From: an uncultured Parabacteroides sp.
GTDB taxonomy: Bacteria; Bacteroidota; Bacteroidia; Bacteroidales; Tannerellaceae
Assembly (NCBI GenBank): GCA_900541965.1
Contig: UQLN01000053.1
Coordinates: forward strand, 1 to 31,508
DNA length: 31,508 nucleotides
Direction of reading: 5' to 3'
Below the pieces are notes generated by a model, which saw only the letters and a list, made by a program, of their open reading frames with translations, searched no databases and had not been told where the DNA came from. The translations under genes and the position numbers were made by a program. Shown piece after piece: positions 7,253 through 15,530 of the stretch. Numbering within the stretch: the stretch's first letter is position 1; each line of letters starts with the position of its first letter.

Positions 7253-9577
7253 ATGAGTAAAGGCAGTAAAAATATAACCTTTTACCTGTTGATGATACTG
7301 GTTTTCGGTTCATTAATGTATCTCGTTGCGGAGAAAGGTGAAAATTACGAAATCAACCTGACCTCCCATTCCGAGTATAATACTCCGAAAAATATGCAGG
7401 AAGGGTTCCTTGTATTTTGGGACTCTATGCTCCATCATATCCAATCCCCGATTGGTATCCTGTTGCTCCAAATTATAACGATTTTATTAATTTGCCGTTT
7501 ATTCGGATGGATGTTCCAAAAAATCGGACAACCTACCGTTATTGGAGAAATTGTTGCCGGTATTGTGTTGGGACCTTCCGTACTGGGGCATTTGGCTCCG
7601 GATGTCTCTTTTTTTCTTTTTCCTCCGGAATCACTCGGCAACATTACTATATTAAGCCAGTTCGGACTTATACTTTTCATGTTTGCCATCGGTATGGAGC
7701 TGGATATCGGTGAAGTTCGTAAAAAACTAAAAGAGACTATATTAATCAGCCATACAAGTACGATCGTTCCATTCTTCTTTGGAATGCTGACGGCTTATTA
7801 TGTCTATGAATCTTACGCTCATAAAGGGACACCATTTCTATCTTTTGCCCTGTTCATCGGAATAGCAATGAGTATTACGGCATTTCCCGTGCTAGCACGC
7901 ATCATTCAGGAAAAAGGGCTTACCAAAACTCATCTGGGAACAATTTCCTTGGCGAGTGCCGCTAATGGGGACATTACTGCATGGTGTCTGCTGGCTGTTG
8001 TAATAGCTATAGCACAAGCGGGTAGCATGCTAAGTGCCATCTATAATATATTATTTTCGGTACTTTACATTGCATTTATGTTTTTTGCCGTCCGCCCTTT
8101 CCTCAAGATGGTCGGTCATGTTTACCACAATAAAGAGGTAATAGACAAAGCATTGGTTGCTTTAATGTTTCTATTACTCATTTTATCCTCTTATCTGACA
8201 GAGATTTTAGGATTACATGCTTTGTTCGGTGCTTTCATTGCCGGAGTCGTAATGCCCGGTAATATGAAATTTCGTAAAATTATGACGGAAAAGGTCGAAG
8301 ATGTATCTTTAGCACTTTTCCTCCCTCTATTTTTTGTATCTACCGGATTACGTACGGAAATAGGCTTATTGAATACGCCTGAATTATGGTGTATGTGCGG
8401 TATATTTATTGTAGTTGCAATTCTTGGAAAATTTGGCGGAGCATTCGTTTCCGCCCGTTTTGTAGGAGAAAGCTGGAAAGACAGTTTATATATCGGAGCT
8501 TTGATGAATACTCGGGGATTGATGGAGCTAGTCGTCTTAACCATTGGTTATGAAATGAAGATTTTACCACCTTCTATCTTTGTTATGTTGGTGTTAATGA
8601 CTTTAGTCACGACATTCATGACTACTCCGCTGATTTCTTTTATCAAATTCTGTTTTCATGCCCGTGCTAAAATCATCCTGCATAAGCACACCGAAACACT
8701 ATCCAATGGAACATTTAAAGTATTGCTCTCTTTCGGACGTGCCGGTAACGGACAGATTATGCTTGACGTCGCACACCAGATGTTTGCACACAATAAAAAC
8801 AAATTAGACCTGACGGCATTACACCTTACTGTCGGCTCTGATGTGAATCCTTTACATACGGATAATTTTGAAGAAGTCAGTTTCGGTCCTATCCTTTACG
8901 GAGCAAAGAAATTAGGCATGCATATCCACACTCGCTATGAAGTATCAAACAATGCAGGTGAAGATATATGCGACATTGTTAACAATGAAGGATTTGACTT
9001 TTTATTGGTAGGCGCAGGTATCTCTATGAGCGACCTTCCGGAAGATATCGAAGCAAACCGTTACCGTACATCTTTCTACAACCGTTATTTCAAACGCTTC
9101 AAAGCTCCGGAATCCTGGTTCTATCCGGGAGCATTATTGAAGGATAAAACCAAGATGTTTATCGCACGCAGTAATTGTGATGTAGGAGTATTCATTAATC
9201 GTAACTTCGTAAAAGCCTCAAATGCAATTGTTATCATATCCTCCGAAGATGATTTATTCTTATTGGAGTATGCTGCTACATTGCTGAAAACGACTTATGG
9301 TTCAGTCTCCATTTTGAATAAAGCCAGTACAACTACTCCGGGATATGAACATATTGTAAGTGCCATTAGCGATTTCATGCAGGCAACCGAACAGGCTACA
9401 TTGTTGCGAGATAAAGACCTTACTCCGGAATTATTCACGAATTTCAACTTTATGTTGATTAGTTATAATACTTGGAACGATGTTTCGGAACACAGGAAAG
9501 AAGCATTACAGAAAATGCCGTCAACAATTATTCTCAACAAAAATCAGTTCAAAGAAAAAATGGCAGAAAAATCATAA
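7253..9577 (+). CDS. CPA2/CHX-like monovalent cation:proton antiporter
   Basis: A 774-residue inner-membrane exchanger of Na+ or K+ for H+. After a first membrane helix (about 8-26) and a short outer loop there are about twelve hydrophobic segments to residue 470. They carry the Na_H_Exchanger signatures GQPTVIGEIVAGIVLGPSVLG, LFMFAIGMELD, SITAFPVLARI and SAANGDITAWCLLA, the last resembling plant CHX and cyanobacterial NapA-type carriers. The C-terminal 300 residues are soluble and look like two universal-stress-like alpha/beta units (LLSFGRAGNGQIMLDVA and a second one from MFIARSNCDVGVFINR), a likely regulatory domain. The gene stands alone: it is divergent from glgB and convergent with the nucleotidyltransferase gene. 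Ion specificity cannot be told from sequence. Confidence 0.9.
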   Translation: MSKGSKNITFYLLMILVFGSLMYLVAEKGENYEINLTSHSEYNTPKNMQEGFLVFWDSMLHHIQSPIGILLLQIITILLICRLFGWMFQKIGQPTVIGEIVAGIVLGPSVLGHLAPDVSFFLFPPESLGNITILSQFGLILFMFAIGMELDIGEVRKKLKETILISHTSTIVPFFFGMLTAYYVYESYAHKGTPFLSFALFIGIAMSITAFPVLARIIQEKGLTKTHLGTISLASAANGDITAWCLLAVVIAIAQAGSMLSAIYNILFSVLYIAFMFFAVRPFLKMVGHVYHNKEVIDKALVALMFLLLILSSYLTEILGLHALFGAFIAGVVMPGNMKFRKIMTEKVEDVSLALFLPLFFVSTGLRTEIGLLNTPELWCMCGIFIVVAILGKFGGAFVSARFVGESWKDSLYIGALMNTRGLMELVVLTIGYEMKILPPSIFVMLVLMTLVTTFMTTPLISFIKFCFHARAKIILHKHTETLSNGTFKVLLSFGRAGNGQIMLDVAHQMFAHNKNKLDLTALHLTVGSDVNPLHTDNFEEVSFGPILYGAKKLGMHIHTRYEVSNNAGEDICDIVNNEGFDFLLVGAGISMSDLPEDIEANRYRTSFYNRYFKRFKAPESWFYPGALLKDKTKMFIARSNCDVGVFINRNFVKASNAIVIISSEDDLFLLEYAATLLKTTYGSVSILNKASTTTPGYEHIVSAISDFMQATEQATLLRDKDLTPELFTNFNFMLISYNTWNDVSEHRKEALQKMPSTIILNKNQFKEKMAEKS

Positions 9578-9633
9578 TTATCACACCTGGCTATTGAAAA
9601 TTTCTTCTTCAAACAAATATCAGCCGGACAAAT

Positions 9634-10587
9634 TCAATTTTCAGCAGCCATAGGTCCGCTTTCATCCATATCCGGTCCTAAACCATTGCCTTTGTTTCCA
9701 ATCTGACTTTCATAAAAACTAAGTTTTTCCTGACAAAGACGGTGAGTTACCTCACGGAGAAAGTCAAGACGTGTAATAAGATATTGAATCTGTTCACGGC
9801 TCACCTGGTAATTCATATTATAACGTGCTTCTATATAAGCACGGCAAAGTAACTCATAACTAATCTGCGCCTGCTGCGTATCCATTGGAAAAACAAAAGA
9901 CAAATCACGGGAGAGACTTTTCACCATAGCCTGTAACTCTGCCAATTTATGATTCTTCGGACGATAATTCATACAGACCAGCAAAATAGCATAATAAAAT
10001 TTTTCTGCCACCTGATGCAATAAAAAAGCAGCATTCATATAGTCTTTGTCCTTCAAAAAGAAAGATTTCACTCCCTTCAACATACTGACAGCCGAAGGAT
10101 AATAAATATTAAACTCACGTTCGGCAATATTCTTTATCTCTCTATAATTGAGGCTGCAAGGTTTTGCTAATTTAAATGCTTTATCATTATAAAGCATAAT
10201 ACCGTCTTTCACCAAATCTGTGAAGAAATAATGCCTGTGTTCCAGATTTTCATTCAGTACATTTATATTCTCTACAATAAAACGGGGAATGGCATGACGC
10301 CTCCCGGCAAACACCTTATTGTAAACGGGCAGAACTTTATGGCGAAGGTTATTTTCCGTTATACGAATATTCAAATCCGATACGACAATCAGAATATCAT
10401 AATCACTTTGATAAGATGTATGAATACCGAACTCCACACGTTCGTCCCATAATACATAATCTCCACGGGCATAACTGCCATAAAGAATAACCATATGACA
10501 TCTGCTTATCTGCTTCTTAATCATATGTAGAAGAAATTCGAGTTCTTCCCGCGTATTTTTTCTGAAGTGTTTTATCGATCTTTTCAT
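9634..10587 (-). CDS. Fused nucleotidyltransferase-HEPN domain protein
   Basis: A 317-residue soluble protein. The N-terminal half is a minimal nucleotidyltransferase (Pol beta superfamily): GSYARGDY at 37-44 and the metal-binding pair Asp62/Asp64 in SDYDILIVV, with a Bacteroidetes-type insertion between them. The C-terminal half (about 150-290) is a helical HEPN domain with FLLHQVAEKFYYAILLV and NYRPKNHKLAEL. The HEPN part has Arg209-x3-His213, shorter than the R-x4-6-H of toxic HEPN ribonucleases, so a free toxin role is doubtful. Two-gene MNT-HEPN pairs are known antitoxin-toxin modules; single-chain fusions are widespread and uncharacterised. It starts 26 bases after the sbcC stop codon on the same strand and is probably the last gene of the sbcDC transcript. 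Its biological role is unknown to me. Confidence 0.85.
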   Translation of the reverse strand: MKRSIKHFRKNTREELEFLLHMIKKQISRCHMVILYGSYARGDYVLWDERVEFGIHTSYQSDYDILIVVSDLNIRITENNLRHKVLPVYNKVFAGRRHAIPRFIVENINVLNENLEHRHYFFTDLVKDGIMLYNDKAFKLAKPCSLNYREIKNIAEREFNIYYPSAVSMLKGVKSFFLKDKDYMNAAFLLHQVAEKFYYAILLVCMNYRPKNHKLAELQAMVKSLSRDLSFVFPMDTQQAQISYELLCRAYIEARYNMNYQVSREQIQYLITRLDFLREVTHRLCQEKLSFYESQIGNKGNGLGPDMDESGPMAAEN

Positions 10588-10613
10588 TTTTCGCGCTGTT
10601 ATATCTCACAAAT

Positions 10614-13586
10614 TTAGATAATCTCGATATAACTACGTCCATTTCCGGCACGATTTACACGAATTTGGGCAGGAATACGCTCTGTCATCTCCTGCACATG
10701 GGAAATTACACCTATTTTCCGTCCTTGCGTACGAAGACTTTCCAAAGCATCCATAGCCACACGCAACGTTTCCGCATCCAGAGAACCGAAACCTTCATCA
10801 ATAAAAAGACTCTCAACCTTCATCCGATTGGATGATAATGATGACAAACCCAGAGCCAATGCTAAAGAAACAAGGAAAGATTCACCTCCTGAAAGACTAT
10901 GTACAGAACGGACTTCATCACACATATCACGATCTATTACCTGTAAAGCTAATGTTTCAGGTACACGTTCCAGCCGGTAACGCCGTGTCAGATTCCTTAA
11001 TTGCACATTTGCATAGTTCAACAACAAATCCAATGTATATCCCTGGGCTACACGCCGGAACTTAGCTCCATCAGCAGAACCGGCCAGTTCATTCAATTTT
11101 GCCCAGCGTTCACTATCCAAGCGTTTAGCCGTAAGTTCATTTTGCAACCCTGCCACCTTTTCCTTATTCTCCTTCTGGATACGAATACGAAAACTCAATT
11201 CCGTTTTTTCTTGAGTAACGCGAGCTAAAGAGTCTGACAAAGTTTCTCCACCGGATGTTCCTGTATAATCAACCATCCACTTGTCAAGCATTTCCTGACA
11301 CTTGGTTAAATTGGCAGATGCTTCCGCCAAGTCTTTTTCTATCTGTTCGGAAATGCCGCGCATCTGCTCAGCTATTCCTGCCTGTTCAGTCTGTGTGGCA
11401 AGTAAGCATTTCAAACGTTCTTTTAGCTCTTCAGAGCGACGAGTATACTCCTGCTCTACCAAATCTGCCGGACGACCATTCAAAAGAATGGAACGTTCCT
11501 TTTGCAAAACAGCCAGAGCTTCTTTATTCTTTTCCAACTCCTGAACGGTTTCTTCTAAGCGTTTGTGTAATGATGGAAGAAAAGAAGCCAATGAGTCACT
11601 TTCTGCTTTTCGCGCACTCTGTTCACGCTCCAGTCCACGGAGTTTTTCATTATTTTCATGCCATTGACGGGCAAAATCGGTCAATGTTTTCCGAAAAGCA
11701 ACCGGGTCCTGTTGCCATCCTTTCTGCCAGTCACTGCTTCCAAACAATAAATCTGCCGACTCTAAAGAACGGGAAAGCCGAACTGTTTGCTCTTTTATCA
11801 TCTCATTTTCATGTGCAAGTTGAGTTGCCGACAATTTCCTCCCGGCAATAATGTCTTTACAAGCAGCATCAGCTTCTGTCAATTCTTTATGAAAAGCAAG
11901 TTGTTTCTGTTGAAGAGAAGTTATCTGTCCGGAAAGTTTCGTATACGCCGTTTTCTTTTCTGACAATTGTTGAAGACGCAATGTCATTTGAGCGACTTGT
12001 TGGTCCGGCGACACAGCAGGAAGAGTGGAAAGAGCCGGATGATGCACACTGCCACATACAGGGCAAGGTTCCCCTTCCTGTAGCCGTGCACGCAACTCCT
12101 GTATATTTCCTGATGCAGCAAGGCGTGCCTGTTCTATCAGTAATTGTTCGCGTTCTTTTCTGACTTGTTCTATTTCCTGATCTAACCGGGATATATCAAC
12201 CTTTTTTAATTCCGCTTCCATAGAACGGAAAGAAGTTTCTATCTTACTTAATTCCACACGTTTGGATTCGACAGCTTGCTGTAGAGTCTTCAATTTTAAT
12301 GCCTGTTTATCGTCTGCACTACGTATGGATAAAATTGTGCGGTTTGCCTTATCAATAGACTCACGTGCTACAGAAGCCGCATCAATATGGAGCAAAAGAG
12401 CTGATAACTGCTCCGCTATACTTTCTTTACTACGATACCGTTCGCGCCAAGCAGCAAGGTGAGTAATCTCTTCATTTCTTTGCTGCCACAATTTAAAAGC
12501 AGCCTGGTATTTATCATCCGCTTCTTTCAAACTGCCTGCAGCCCTTTTCATTTGTAATTCTGAATCCGATACGGTTTTCATCGCATTATCCAGTTGGATA
12601 TCTACTCGCCTGGCTTGTTGTATCTCCTGCTTCAGAAGATTAAATGCAGTCTCGGACTTTTGCTGTTCCTCCATGCCAAGTTCATAGTCCCGACGAGCTG
12701 CAAGCAATAGTTCTGTTGCTTTTTGCAAACGAACAGCAGCATCTTTCCGACGGGATTCACGATCTGTTATTTGCTGACGTGCAGAGCGTACAGCTTCTTC
12801 CAGAGCCTGCTGTTCCATTCTGGATTTATCAAGACGCAACAATGTGGCTTCTGCTGCAGATAAACGGGTCCGGATTTCCTCCTCTACTTCTTCCGTTAAC
12901 AACTCTATTCCCTGTATCCGCTGATTTATTCCATCAAAAGTCTCTTTTGCCGCTGCATTTTTCTCAAATATCAACCGGGAAATAGCAGAATAGAGTTCAG
13001 TACCGGTTAACTTCTCCAATAAAGAAGCCTTTTCTCCCTGTTCGGCTTTCAGAAAGGTAGAAAAATCATTTTGTGCCAGAAGGACAGAACGGGTAAACTG
13101 TTCGAATGTAAGTCCGATTAATTCTATAATACGGGCTTGCAAGTCAGAACGTCCCCCCTGCTCTTCTTCCTCTTTATCCAGGTTATACAGGGTTGTACGA
13201 GGTTGCTGCAAACGACCGCTCTCTTTATCGCGTGCACGGGAAACCGACCAGCGCGCACGATAACGATGACCATTCAATGCTACAAAATCTGTTTCAGCAT
13301 ATCCTGAGGCCGTGCCCCGGCGAAGCATAAAACGAGGGTCACTTTGTGGTAAGACCTCATCGTTCACATCACGCAATTTTACATTATTTTCTTTTGCTTG
13401 ATTGGTACGGGGAGTACGGGCAAAAAGAGCCAGACACATCGTATCCAGCAAAGTAGATTTACCTGCTCCTGTGGGTCCCGAAATGGCAAATATTCCTGCC
13501 GAAAACAAGGGTTCCACTGTAAAATCAATATCGAACTCTCCCTCCAAAGAGGCAAGATTCCGACCTCGTATCGCTAATATTTTCAT
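10614..13586 (-). CDS. sbcC: Exonuclease subunit SbcC (Rad50-like SMC ATPase)
   Basis: A 990-residue ATPase that pairs with SbcD to cleave DNA hairpins, ends blocked by protein, and misfolded palindromes at replication forks. Walker A is GPTGAGKSTLLD near residue 40. Long coiled-coil arms flank the zinc hook CPVCGSVHHP (Cys508 and Cys511). The ABC signature LSGGESFLVSLALALGLSSL and Walker B LFIDEGFGSLD sit at the C-terminus, followed by the H-loop in GVISHVQEM. The length matches the family. The ATG overlaps the sbcD stop codon by four bases (ATGA), a sign of translational coupling. The region is long and continuous, with no frameshift. Confidence 0.96.
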   Translation of the reverse strand: MKILAIRGRNLASLEGEFDIDFTVEPLFSAGIFAISGPTGAGKSTLLDTMCLALFARTPRTNQAKENNVKLRDVNDEVLPQSDPRFMLRRGTASGYAETDFVALNGHRYRARWSVSRARDKESGRLQQPRTTLYNLDKEEEEQGGRSDLQARIIELIGLTFEQFTRSVLLAQNDFSTFLKAEQGEKASLLEKLTGTELYSAISRLIFEKNAAAKETFDGINQRIQGIELLTEEVEEEIRTRLSAAEATLLRLDKSRMEQQALEEAVRSARQQITDRESRRKDAAVRLQKATELLLAARRDYELGMEEQQKSETAFNLLKQEIQQARRVDIQLDNAMKTVSDSELQMKRAAGSLKEADDKYQAAFKLWQQRNEEITHLAAWRERYRSKESIAEQLSALLLHIDAASVARESIDKANRTILSIRSADDKQALKLKTLQQAVESKRVELSKIETSFRSMEAELKKVDISRLDQEIEQVRKEREQLLIEQARLAASGNIQELRARLQEGEPCPVCGSVHHPALSTLPAVSPDQQVAQMTLRLQQLSEKKTAYTKLSGQITSLQQKQLAFHKELTEADAACKDIIAGRKLSATQLAHENEMIKEQTVRLSRSLESADLLFGSSDWQKGWQQDPVAFRKTLTDFARQWHENNEKLRGLEREQSARKAESDSLASFLPSLHKRLEETVQELEKNKEALAVLQKERSILLNGRPADLVEQEYTRRSEELKERLKCLLATQTEQAGIAEQMRGISEQIEKDLAEASANLTKCQEMLDKWMVDYTGTSGGETLSDSLARVTQEKTELSFRIRIQKENKEKVAGLQNELTAKRLDSERWAKLNELAGSADGAKFRRVAQGYTLDLLLNYANVQLRNLTRRYRLERVPETLALQVIDRDMCDEVRSVHSLSGGESFLVSLALALGLSSLSSNRMKVESLFIDEGFGSLDAETLRVAMDALESLRTQGRKIGVISHVQEMTERIPAQIRVNRAGNGRSYIEII

Positions 13587-14827
13587 TGGGAAACCTCCCG
13601 TATTACATCATTAAACAAATGTTCCAGTTCCTCAGGCAGTTCTCCTCCATAACGGTTGGTAAAAGTATGCCGCAGCATATCCAGCGGATCTATCTTCTGC
13701 AAATCAGTACACGACAACAGAGTAGTTTCTGTTTTATCTTCCCGTTCAGGATAGGAAGGGACTATCGTTGTCAGGCGTACAGCTTTATCCTCCAACACCT
13801 CCTCTACCTTATGACGGAAAGAAGGGTCGGGTTCGGTCAGTAATACCTGTACCTCTAAATAAGGCATACATTTCTTATCACACGCTTCGTCAGCGAGAGG
13901 CAAACCGGCAAGTTGCAACAGAACCTCTTCCGGAGCCGCCGGACGTTCCGGTATTCGTCTCAAAGGTGCTAAAAGCGGGATTTCAAGCGGAATAATATCT
14001 GCCACTTTTCCTTTTTCTATATGGATTGCTACCACCTGATGCCGATAGTTTTTCTCCGAAAAGGACATCGGCAAAGGACTACCCGAATAGCGGATATTAT
14101 CTTTTCCTCCAATCCGTTGGGCTTTATGTATATGTCCCAATGCCGTATAAGCAAGTTCTTCCCCAAATGCAGCGGTTGAAACAGACTCCAAACCTCCCAT
14201 TATCACCCGTTCGCTCCTGTCGTCATCCGAAAGTTCCGATCCGGTAGCATGCAGATGCCCCATTGCAATCAAAGCTTCGCAGGCAGAACATTTTTCTTTT
14301 GCATAAGAGGCAAGTTGTTGATACATGCGGGTAACCCCCCCAACATAAGTAGTATCCTCTTCTTCAGAGGGAGGATAATCCCCTTGACGGAGATAGGGAA
14401 CAGCAAGGCAAAGAGCCTCTTCTTCGCTTTGCTTATTGTATAAAGGTATTAGAAGGGAATCGAAATCGATGGTTCCATCTTCTTTCCTACGGATAATACC
14501 GGTTATTGTGGTATTTAATTCTTCCAGTAAAGGAACAGGGGCCTCGAGACGTGCTGCCGAATCGTGATTTCCAGCTATGATAACTATTTGCAATTTAGGG
14601 CAACGCCTGTTTGCTTCCCTGAGAAAACGGAAAAATCGATGTTGCGCCGAAGCAGAAGGGTTGGCCACATCAAAAACATCCCCGGCAATCAACAGCACAT
14701 CTGTTTGTTGCTCTTCTAATGTAGCTACCAGCCAATTCAGGAAAGCATCATGTTCCTCCTCCCGATCGTAACCGAAAAAAGTCTGCCCGAGATGCCAATC
14801 AGCAGTATGTATTATTTTCAAAGACAT
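13583..14827 (-). CDS. sbcD: Exonuclease subunit SbcD (Mre11-like nuclease)
   Basis: A 414-residue metallophosphoesterase nuclease, the catalytic partner of SbcC. The dinuclear metal motifs appear in order: HTADWHLGQ at the N-terminus, AGDVFD, AGNHDS, GHLH and LGHIH. A C-terminal domain of about 120 residues provides the SbcC-binding cap. The stop codon overlaps the sbcC ATG by four bases. Upstream, only 6 bases separate its ATG from the stop of a 34-residue membrane peptide gene, so sbcD is unlikely to have its own promoter and is probably transcribed from further upstream (near 15192). Confidence 0.96.
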   Translation of the reverse strand: MSLKIIHTADWHLGQTFFGYDREEEHDAFLNWLVATLEEQQTDVLLIAGDVFDVANPSASAQHRFFRFLREANRRCPKLQIVIIAGNHDSAARLEAPVPLLEELNTTITGIIRRKEDGTIDFDSLLIPLYNKQSEEEALCLAVPYLRQGDYPPSEEEDTTYVGGVTRMYQQLASYAKEKCSACEALIAMGHLHATGSELSDDDRSERVIMGGLESVSTAAFGEELAYTALGHIHKAQRIGGKDNIRYSGSPLPMSFSEKNYRHQVVAIHIEKGKVADIIPLEIPLLAPLRRIPERPAAPEEVLLQLAGLPLADEACDKKCMPYLEVQVLLTEPDPSFRHKVEEVLEDKAVRLTTIVPSYPEREDKTETTLLSCTDLQKIDPLDMLRHTFTNRYGGELPEELEHLFNDVIREVSQ

Positions 14828-14833
14828 AATTTC

Positions 14834-14938
14834 CTACAAATCCTTTAGCCATTTTTTGCCAGATGGGGTTTTCAAATAGATAATAAAACCACCTCCTACA
14901 ATTATACAAGCTGTAAAAATCATACCTAACATACTCAT
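14834..14938 (-). CDS. 34-residue small membrane protein
   Basis: A short open frame of 34 codons, from ATG 14938-14936 to TAG 14836-14834. It begins MSMLGMIFTACIIVGGGFII, a single hydrophobic helix, followed by a basic tail ending KKWLKDL. The pattern of one helix plus a positively charged Lys/Trp end is that of real bacterial single-pass membrane peptides. It is placed 6 bases before sbcD and just after the stop of another small membrane-protein frame, which supports it being translated as part of the same transcript. Function unknown. A chance frame is possible, but the hydrophobic-then-basic composition and tight spacing argue against it. Confidence 0.6.
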   Translation of the reverse strand: MSMLGMIFTACIIVGGGFIIYLKTPSGKKWLKDL

Positions 14939-14942
14939 CATT

Positions 14943-15189
14943 TTATGATTTTAAAATTTCATTACCAATATACGCTAAAATAAACGTAGTAATTATACCC
15001 GTAAGTATAATATACCAATTATCTAACTTACTCAATTCAGCATACAAAGGAACAATTCCTCCTACAACTAAACCGGCAAAGCTCAATTTAGCTAAATCAA
15101 AAAAAGAACTTACCTAAATTCTCACGACAGAACCTTTTAAGAAGCTTTCCCTCTTTCTTTACTTCCTGTTGTTCCTGTCATTTTCCCAT
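14943..15189 (-). pseudogene. Broken gene for a small two-helix membrane protein
   Basis: On the minus strand the frame ending at TAA 14945-14943 encodes DLAKLSFAGLVVGGIVPLYA, a short polar stretch, then WYIILTGIITTFILAYIGNE and ILKS: two membrane helices of a small Bacteroidetes protein type (DUF6722-like, from memory). This frame is closed by TAG at 15116-15114 and has no ATG, GTG or TTG before the conserved part. The natural N-terminus, RENLGKFFF, continues in the next frame, and the switch falls at a run of seven T (15105-15099); six T would join them. Upstream, that frame also lacks a start: ATG at 15189 is followed after three codons by TGA (15180-15178). So at least one frameshift plus a nonsense or start lesion is needed to explain it. 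Sequencing error in the T run or an unusual start remain possible. Confidence 0.5.
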
Positions 15190-15191
15190 TG

Positions 15192-15199
15192 CAAATGTA
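15192..15199 (-). promoter_or_regulatory. Probable -7 promoter box for the small-protein/sbcDC run
   Basis: TACATTTG on the minus strand is a full TAnnTTTG match and sits at the head of the closely spaced run that ends with the nucleotidyltransferase-HEPN gene. No convincing -33 TTTG is found at the usual distance. The predicted transcription start falls very close to the first ATGs of the broken gene. Confidence 0.45.
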
Positions 15200-15406
15200 G
15201 CATTTTAGTTTATAAACGTCTACATTGTAATATTATTGTCTATCAAGCCGGAATATACCAAACAGCTTTCCCGCTTGATTCAACATATGTCTCTCCGTTG
15301 TTCCGGAAAATATGTTACAGAATCCGTTTGTAACGGATAAAAGTATTGTACCAAAGATAATAGATATATAGACAAAAACCTTTATATGCCTACTTTTTTC
15401 TTCGTC
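15200..15406. other. Non-coding stretch between divergent transcription units
   Basis: About 200 bases between the head of the minus-strand small-protein/sbcDC run and the transporter control region. Apart from the 10-base palindrome GTTTATAAAC near 15209 I see no gene, RNA or repeat here. Together with 15407-15530 it forms the divergent intergenic region. Confidence 0.6.
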
Positions 15407-15445
15407 TATGCAATCATGGCCGGTACTATCCCCATTGATTGCATA
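15407..15445. repeat. Inverted repeat TATGCAATCA...TGATTGCATA
   Basis: TATGCAATCA (15407-15416) is exactly complementary to TGATTGCATA (15436-15445). TGG/CCA extend the stem after a one-base bulge. It lies about 30 bases upstream of the -33 box of the transporter promoter, so it could be an operator or the stem of a short transcript. The function is not shown by sequence. Confidence 0.55.
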
Positions 15446-15476
15446 AACAGGAAGAATTGCTTTTGCTCCTTCTTCA

Positions 15477-15509
15477 TTTGTTTATTTCGGGATATTAGCT
15501 CTATCTTTG
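15477..15509 (+). promoter_or_regulatory. Bacteroidetes promoter of the AspT/YidE-like transporter gene
   Basis: TTTG (15477-15480), a 21-base spacer and TATCTTTG (15502-15509) fit the consensus TTTG-N19-21-TAnnTTTG exactly. The ATG is at 15531, so the leader is short (about 15 bases). Confidence 0.75.
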
Positions 15510-15530
15510 TAGCCACAAAAAGACACTCGT

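Noticed and set aside
9578..9633. Terminator between the antiporter and nucleotidyltransferase genes
   Set aside because: Only short, imperfect pairing (GGCT with AGCC) is present and there is no T run after it.
9634..10587. Nucleotidyltransferase-HEPN protein as a toxin-antitoxin module
   Set aside because: Both domains are in one chain, there is no partner gene, and the HEPN part has Arg-x3-His rather than the R-x4-6-H of toxic ribonucleases. It is kept as a fusion of unknown role.
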